From: Mactromeris polynyma
Lineage: Eukaryota > Mollusca > Bivalvia > Venerida > Mactridae
Assembly (NCBI GenBank): GCA_032209605.1
Contig: JASFXZ010000012.1
Location: 5,642,001-5,706,000 of the forward strand
Length of the DNA stretch: 64,000 nucleotides
Reading direction: 5' to 3'
Shown here: positions 59,720 to 64,000 of the stretch, in pieces
Position numbering within the stretch: the stretch's first letter is position 1
Layout of the letters: the number at the start of each line of letters is the position of its first letter
Program-made: the position numbers and the translations under genes
The notes under the pieces: model-generated
Database searches by the model: none
What the model was told of the DNA's origin: nothing
The model's input: only the letters and a program-made list of their open reading frames with translations

Positions 59720-60415
59720 TTTCTAACACCAACAACAACGACTTCATCATAAAAACAACAACAACAATAATATTCATAATAATATCAACAATAAAGGTAA
59801 CAACAGCAGCAAACAATTCAACAACAGAATCAAGAGCACCAAGAACTATGGTAATGATAGCAAGAGCACCAAGAACTATGGTAATGATAGCAAGAGCACC
59901 AAGAACTATGGTAATGATAGCAAGAGCACCAAGAACTATGGTAATGATAGCAAGAGCACCAAGAACTATGGTAATGATAGCAAGAGCACCAAGAACTATG
60001 GTAATGATAGCAAGAGCACCAAGAACTATGGTAATGATAGCAAGAGCACCAAGAACTATGGTAATGATAGCAAGAGCACCAAGAACTATGGTAATGATAG
60101 CAATAGCACCAAGAACTATGGTAATGATAGCAAGAGCACCAAGAACTATGGTAATGATAGCACGAGCACCAAGAACTATGGTAACGATAGCAAGAGCACC
60201 AAGAACTATGGTAATGATAGTCGTATTCAGATTAGTGTTTGTTTAATGTTGACTCTGGTCATTATTTTGTTTGTATATAACGTTATATGTTCGTATGTGT
60301 GTTATAGTGTTCATTCTCCGTCTCATAGATATATGTTTGTATATATGTATATTTTTGTTTGTCCTCATGGGCCATATGTCTTACTGGACTTAAAGGAAAA
60401 TAAACTTATATAAAA
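59720..60415 (+). other. Alternative open frame across the 30-bp array
   Basis: In the frame reading SKSTKNYGND, the sequence is open from just after a TAA near 59719 to the TAA at 60410-60412. It gives an Asn/Gln-rich lead (HHKNNNNNNIHNNINNKGNN), thirteen hydrophilic 10-residue repeats, then SRIQISVCLMLTLVIILFVY, a plausible membrane span, and a short tail. There is no ATG before the repeats, so it could only be a downstream exon. AAAATAAAC near the stop resembles a poly(A) signal. This may be chance: a stop-free repeat with stop-free flanks. Confidence 0.2.
59831..60220. repeat. 30-bp minisatellite, 13 copies
   Basis: The unit is CAAGAGCACCAAGAACTATG followed by GTAATGATAG. It is nearly invariant: one copy has CAATAGCACC, one ends GTAATGATAG CACG, and one has GTAACGATAG. 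The period is a multiple of three, so one frame gives ARAPRTMVMI repeats (open 59713-60243) and another gives SKSTKNYGND repeats (open to 60412). Confidence 0.97.
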
Positions 60416-60417
60416 AA

Positions 60418-63400
60418 TATATACTCCACGGTCAGTATGGTTGTTTGTATATACTCCGTGGTCAGTATGGTTGTTTGTATATACTCCGTGGTCAGTATGG
60501 TTGTTTGTATATACTCCGTGGTCAGTATGGTTGTTTGTATATACTCCGTGGTCAGTATGGTTGTTTGTATATACTCCGTGGTCAGTATGGTTGTTTGTAT
60601 ATATATACTCCGTGGTCAGTATGGTTGTTGTATATACTCCGTGGTCAGTATGGTTGTTCGTATATACTCCGTGGTCAGTATGGTTGTTTGTATATATATA
60701 CTCCGTGGTCAGTATGGTTGTTTGTATATACTCCGTGGTCAGTATGGTTGTTTGTATATACTCCGTGGTCAGTATGTTTGTTTGTAAATACTCCGTGGTC
60801 AGTATGGTTGTTGTATATACTCCGTGGTCAGTATGGTTGTTTGTATATACTCCGTGGTCAGTATGGTTGTTGTATATACTCCGTGGTCAGTATGGTTGTT
60901 TGTATATACTCCGTGGTCAGTATGGTTGTTGTATATACTCCGTGGTCAGTATGGTTGTTGTCGGTATATACTCCATGGTCAGTATGATTGTTTGTATATA
61001 CTCCGTGGTCAGTATGGTTGTTGTATATACTCCGTGGTCAGTATGGTTGTTTGTATATACTCCGTGGTCAGTATGGTTGTTGTATATACACCGTGGTCAG
61101 TATGGTTGTTTGTATATACTCCGTGGTCAGTATGGTTGTTTGTATATACTCCGTGGTCAGTATGGTTGTTGTATATACTCCGTGGTCAGTATGGTTGTTG
61201 TCGGTATATACTCCATGGTCAGTATGATTGTTTGTATATACTCCGTGGTCAGTATGGTTGTTGTATATACTCCGTGGTCAGTATGGTTGTTTGTATATAC
61301 TCCGTGGTCAGTATGGTTGTTGTATATACTCCGTGGTCAGTATGGTTGTTTGTATATACTCCGTGGTCAGTATGGTTGTTGTATATACTCCGTGGTCAGT
61401 ATGGTTGTTGTCGGTATATACTCCATGGTCAGTATGATTGTTTGTATATACTCCGTGGTCAGTATGGTTGTTGTCGGTATATACTCCGTGGTCAGTATGG
61501 TTGTTTGTATATACTCCGTGGTGAGTATGATTGTTGTCTATATATACTCCGTGGTCAGTATGGTTGTTGTCGGTATATACTCCATGGTCAGTATGGTTGT
61601 TGTCTATATATACTCCGTGGTCAGTATGGTTGTTGTCGGTATATACTCCGTGGTCAGTATGGTTGTTGTCTACATGTACTCCGTGGTCAGTATGGTTGTT
61701 GTCTATATATACTCCGTGGTCAGTATGGTTGTTGTCTATTTATACTCCGTGGTCAGTATGGTTGTTTGTATATACTCCGTGGTCAGTATGATTGTTGTCT
61801 ATATATACTCCGTGGTCAGTATGGTTGTTGTCTATATATACTCCGTGGTCAGTATGGTTGTTGTCTATATATACTCCGTGGTCAGTATGGTTGTTGTTGG
61901 TATATACTCCGTGGTCAATATGGTTGTTGTCGGTATATACTCCGTGGTCAGTATGGTTGTTTGTATATACTCCGTGGTCAGTATGATTGTTGTCTATATA
62001 TACTCCGTGGTCAGTATGGTTGTTGTCGGTATATAATCCATGGCCAGTATGGTTGTTGTCTATATATACTCCGTGGTCAGTATGGTTGTTGTCGGTATAT
62101 ACTCCGTGGTCAGTATGGTTGTTGTCTACATGTACTCCGTGGTCAGTATGGTTGTTGTCTATATATACTCCGTGGTCAGTATGGTTGTTGTCTATATATA
62201 CTCCGTGGTCAGTATGGTTGTTGTCTATATATACTCCGTGGTCAGTATGGTTGTTGTCTATATATACTCCGTGGTCAGTATGGTTGTTGTCTAATTATAC
62301 TCCGTGGTCAGTATGGTTGTTGTCTATATATACTCCGTGGTCAGTATGGTTGTTGTTGGTATATACTCCGTGGTCAGTATGGTTGTTTGTATATACCGCG
62401 TGGTCAGTATGGTTGTTGTCTATATATACTCCGTGGTCAGTATGGTTGTTGTCTATATATACTCCGTGGTCAGTATGGTTGTTGTCAATATATACTCCAT
62501 GGTCAGTATGGTTGTTGTCTATATATACTCCATGGTCAGTATGGTTGTTGTCAATATATACTCCATGGTCAGTATGGTTGTGGTCTATATATACTCCATG
62601 GTCAGTATGGTTGTTGTCGGTATATACTCCGTGGTCAGTATGATTGTTTGTATATACTCCGTGGTCAGTATGGTTGTTGTCTATATATACTCCGTGGTCA
62701 GTATGGTTGTTGTCGGTATATACTCCGTGGTCAGTATGGTTGTTGTCGGTATTTACTCCGTGGTCAGTATGATTGTTTGTATATACTCCATGGTCAGTAT
62801 GGTTGTTGTCGGTATATACTCCGTGGTCAGTATGGTTGTTGTCTATATATACTCCATGGTCTGTATGGTTGTTGTCAATATATACTCCATGGTCAGTGTG
62901 GTTGTGGTCTGTATACACTCCATGGTCAGTATGGTTGTTGTCTATATGTACTCCGTGGTCAGTATGGTTGTTGTCTATATATACGCCGTGGTCAGTATGG
63001 CTGTGGTCTATATATACGCCATGGTCAGTATGGTTGTGGTATATATATACTCCGTGGTCAGTATGGTTGTTGTCAATATATACTCCATGGTCAGTATGGT
63101 TGTTGTCTATATATACTCCATGGTCAGTATGGTTGTTGTCAATATATACTCCATGGTCAGTATGGTTGTGGTCTATATATACTCCATGGTCAGTATGGTT
63201 GTTGTCTATATATACTCCGCAGTCAGTATGGTTGTTGTCTATATATACTCCGCGGTCAGTATGGTTGTTGTCGGTATATACTCCGCAGTCAGTATGGTTG
63301 TTATATGTATATACTCCGCAGTCAGTATGGTTGTTGTCGGTATATACTCCGCAGTCAGTATGGTTGTTGTCGGTATATACTCCGCAGTCAGGATGGTTCT

Positions 63401-64000
63401 TGTCGGTATATACTCCGCAGTCAGTATGGTTGTTGTCGGTATATTCTCCGCAGTCAGTATGGTTGTTGTCGGTATATACTCCGCAGTCAGGATGGTTGTA
63501 GTCGGTATATACTCCGCAGTCAGTATGGTTGTTGTCGGTATATACTCCGCAGTCAGGATGGTTGTAGTCGGTATATACTCCATGGTCAGTATGGTTGTTG
63601 TCGGCATATACTCCATGGTCAATATGGTTGTTGTCGGTACATACTCCGCGGTCAGTATGGTTGTTGTCGGTATATACTCCATGGTCAGTATGGTTGTTGT
63701 CGGTACATACTCCGCGGTCAGTATGGTTGTTGTCGGTATATACTCCGCGGTCAGTATGGTTGTTGTCTATATATACTCCGCAGTCAGTATGGTTGTTGAC
63801 GATATATACTCCGCAGTCAGTATGGTTGTTTGCTATATATACTCCGTGGTGAGTATGGTTGTTGTCGGTATATACTCCGCAGTCAGTATGATTGTTGTCG
63901 GTATATACTCCGCGGTCAGTATTGTTGTTAGCTGTATATACTCCACAGTCAGTATGGTTGTTGTCGGTATATACTCCGCGGTCAGTATGGTTGTTGTCTA
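60418..64000. repeat. Satellite array of 29-33 bp units, running off the right edge
   Basis: Over 3.5 kb of tandem units TATATACTCCGTGGTCAGTA followed by TGGTTGTT and a variable join. The left part (60418-61440) has 30-bp (..TTTG) and 29-bp units. From about 61500 rightwards 33-bp units (..GTCGG or ..GTCTA) dominate. The central CCGTGG gives way to CCATGG (from about 62480) and then CCGCAG/CCGCGG (from about 63220). Higher-order repeats occur: TCGGTATATACTCCATGG followed by AGTATGATTG recurs at 60961, 61201 and 61411; CTACATGTACTCCG recurs at about 61671 and 62126. Long open frames, one of more than 900 codons with a YILRGQYGCC repeat, come from the 33-bp period and lack normal gene structure. 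Confidence 0.97.

Noticed and set aside
60824..63799. A 991-codon plus-strand open frame with YILRGQYGCC repeats
   Set aside because: It is wholly inside the satellite. The 33-bp period keeps three plus frames open together, it begins without a proper start, and the frame drifts where 29/30-bp units occur. No sign of a real gene.

Overview
This is an AT-rich animal nuclear window, most likely from a bivalve mollusc or another lophotrochozoan. The evidence is spliceosomal gene fragments with GT..AG borders, tRNA-headed SINEs with a central body of the kind reported from molluscs, several LINE clades, cut-and-paste transposon remnants (mariner, Tc1, hAT-like, PIF/Harbinger), and a very heavy minisatellite load. 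Nothing looks bacterial. There is no operon, rRNA gene or CRISPR array. Most open frames over 60 codons are chance frames or are kept open by tandem repeats whose period is a multiple of three.

Layout. 1-1.44 kb: first coding exon of a prominin-like membrane glycoprotein gene on the minus strand, with its intron running off the left edge. 2.5-4.5 kb: decayed L1/Tx1-type LINE. 5.1-5.4 kb: small minisatellite. 7.6-8.7 kb: mariner transposase fossil split by a tRNA-derived SINE. 9.38-12.57 kb: a 3.19 kb hAT-like non-autonomous element with 14-bp terminal inverted repeats and an 8-bp target duplication, carrying a 5'-truncated LINE and an (ATCA)n tract. 12.9-24.6 kb: dispersed repeats and an RTE-like LINE fragment. 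24.6 kb: a 58-codon ORF with a cysteine-protease-like motif. 25.46-27.01 kb: a PIF/Harbinger element complete at both ends, with TTA duplications, but with a transposase that loses its C-terminal part. 27.3-30.2 kb: a 27-bp minisatellite, an inverted dispersed repeat, a 134-bp duplication and an array of hairpins. 31.2-31.6, 43.9-46.7 and 54.3-56.3 kb: three copies of an unusual element made of a variable array of about 33-bp units, each centred on a 16-bp palindrome, joined to a conserved tail of about 190 bp. 38.1-38.5 kb: tandem tRNA-derived SINE units. 40.7 and 53.6 kb: two copies of a tRNA-like unit of about 109 bp between short inverted repeats. 51.3-54.1 kb: three phase-compatible exon-like pieces that may be a decayed UHRF-type tandem-Tudor gene. 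57.3-57.7 kb: Tc1 transposase fossil. 58.5-64.0 kb: three different minisatellites in succession (17, 30 and 29-33 bp); the last runs off the right edge.

The window does not hold a set of cooperating genes. It records nested transposon insertion and local array expansion around a few exons. The best candidate for something undescribed is the palindromic-array-plus-tail element. All identifications rest on reading motifs by eye; no database search was run.
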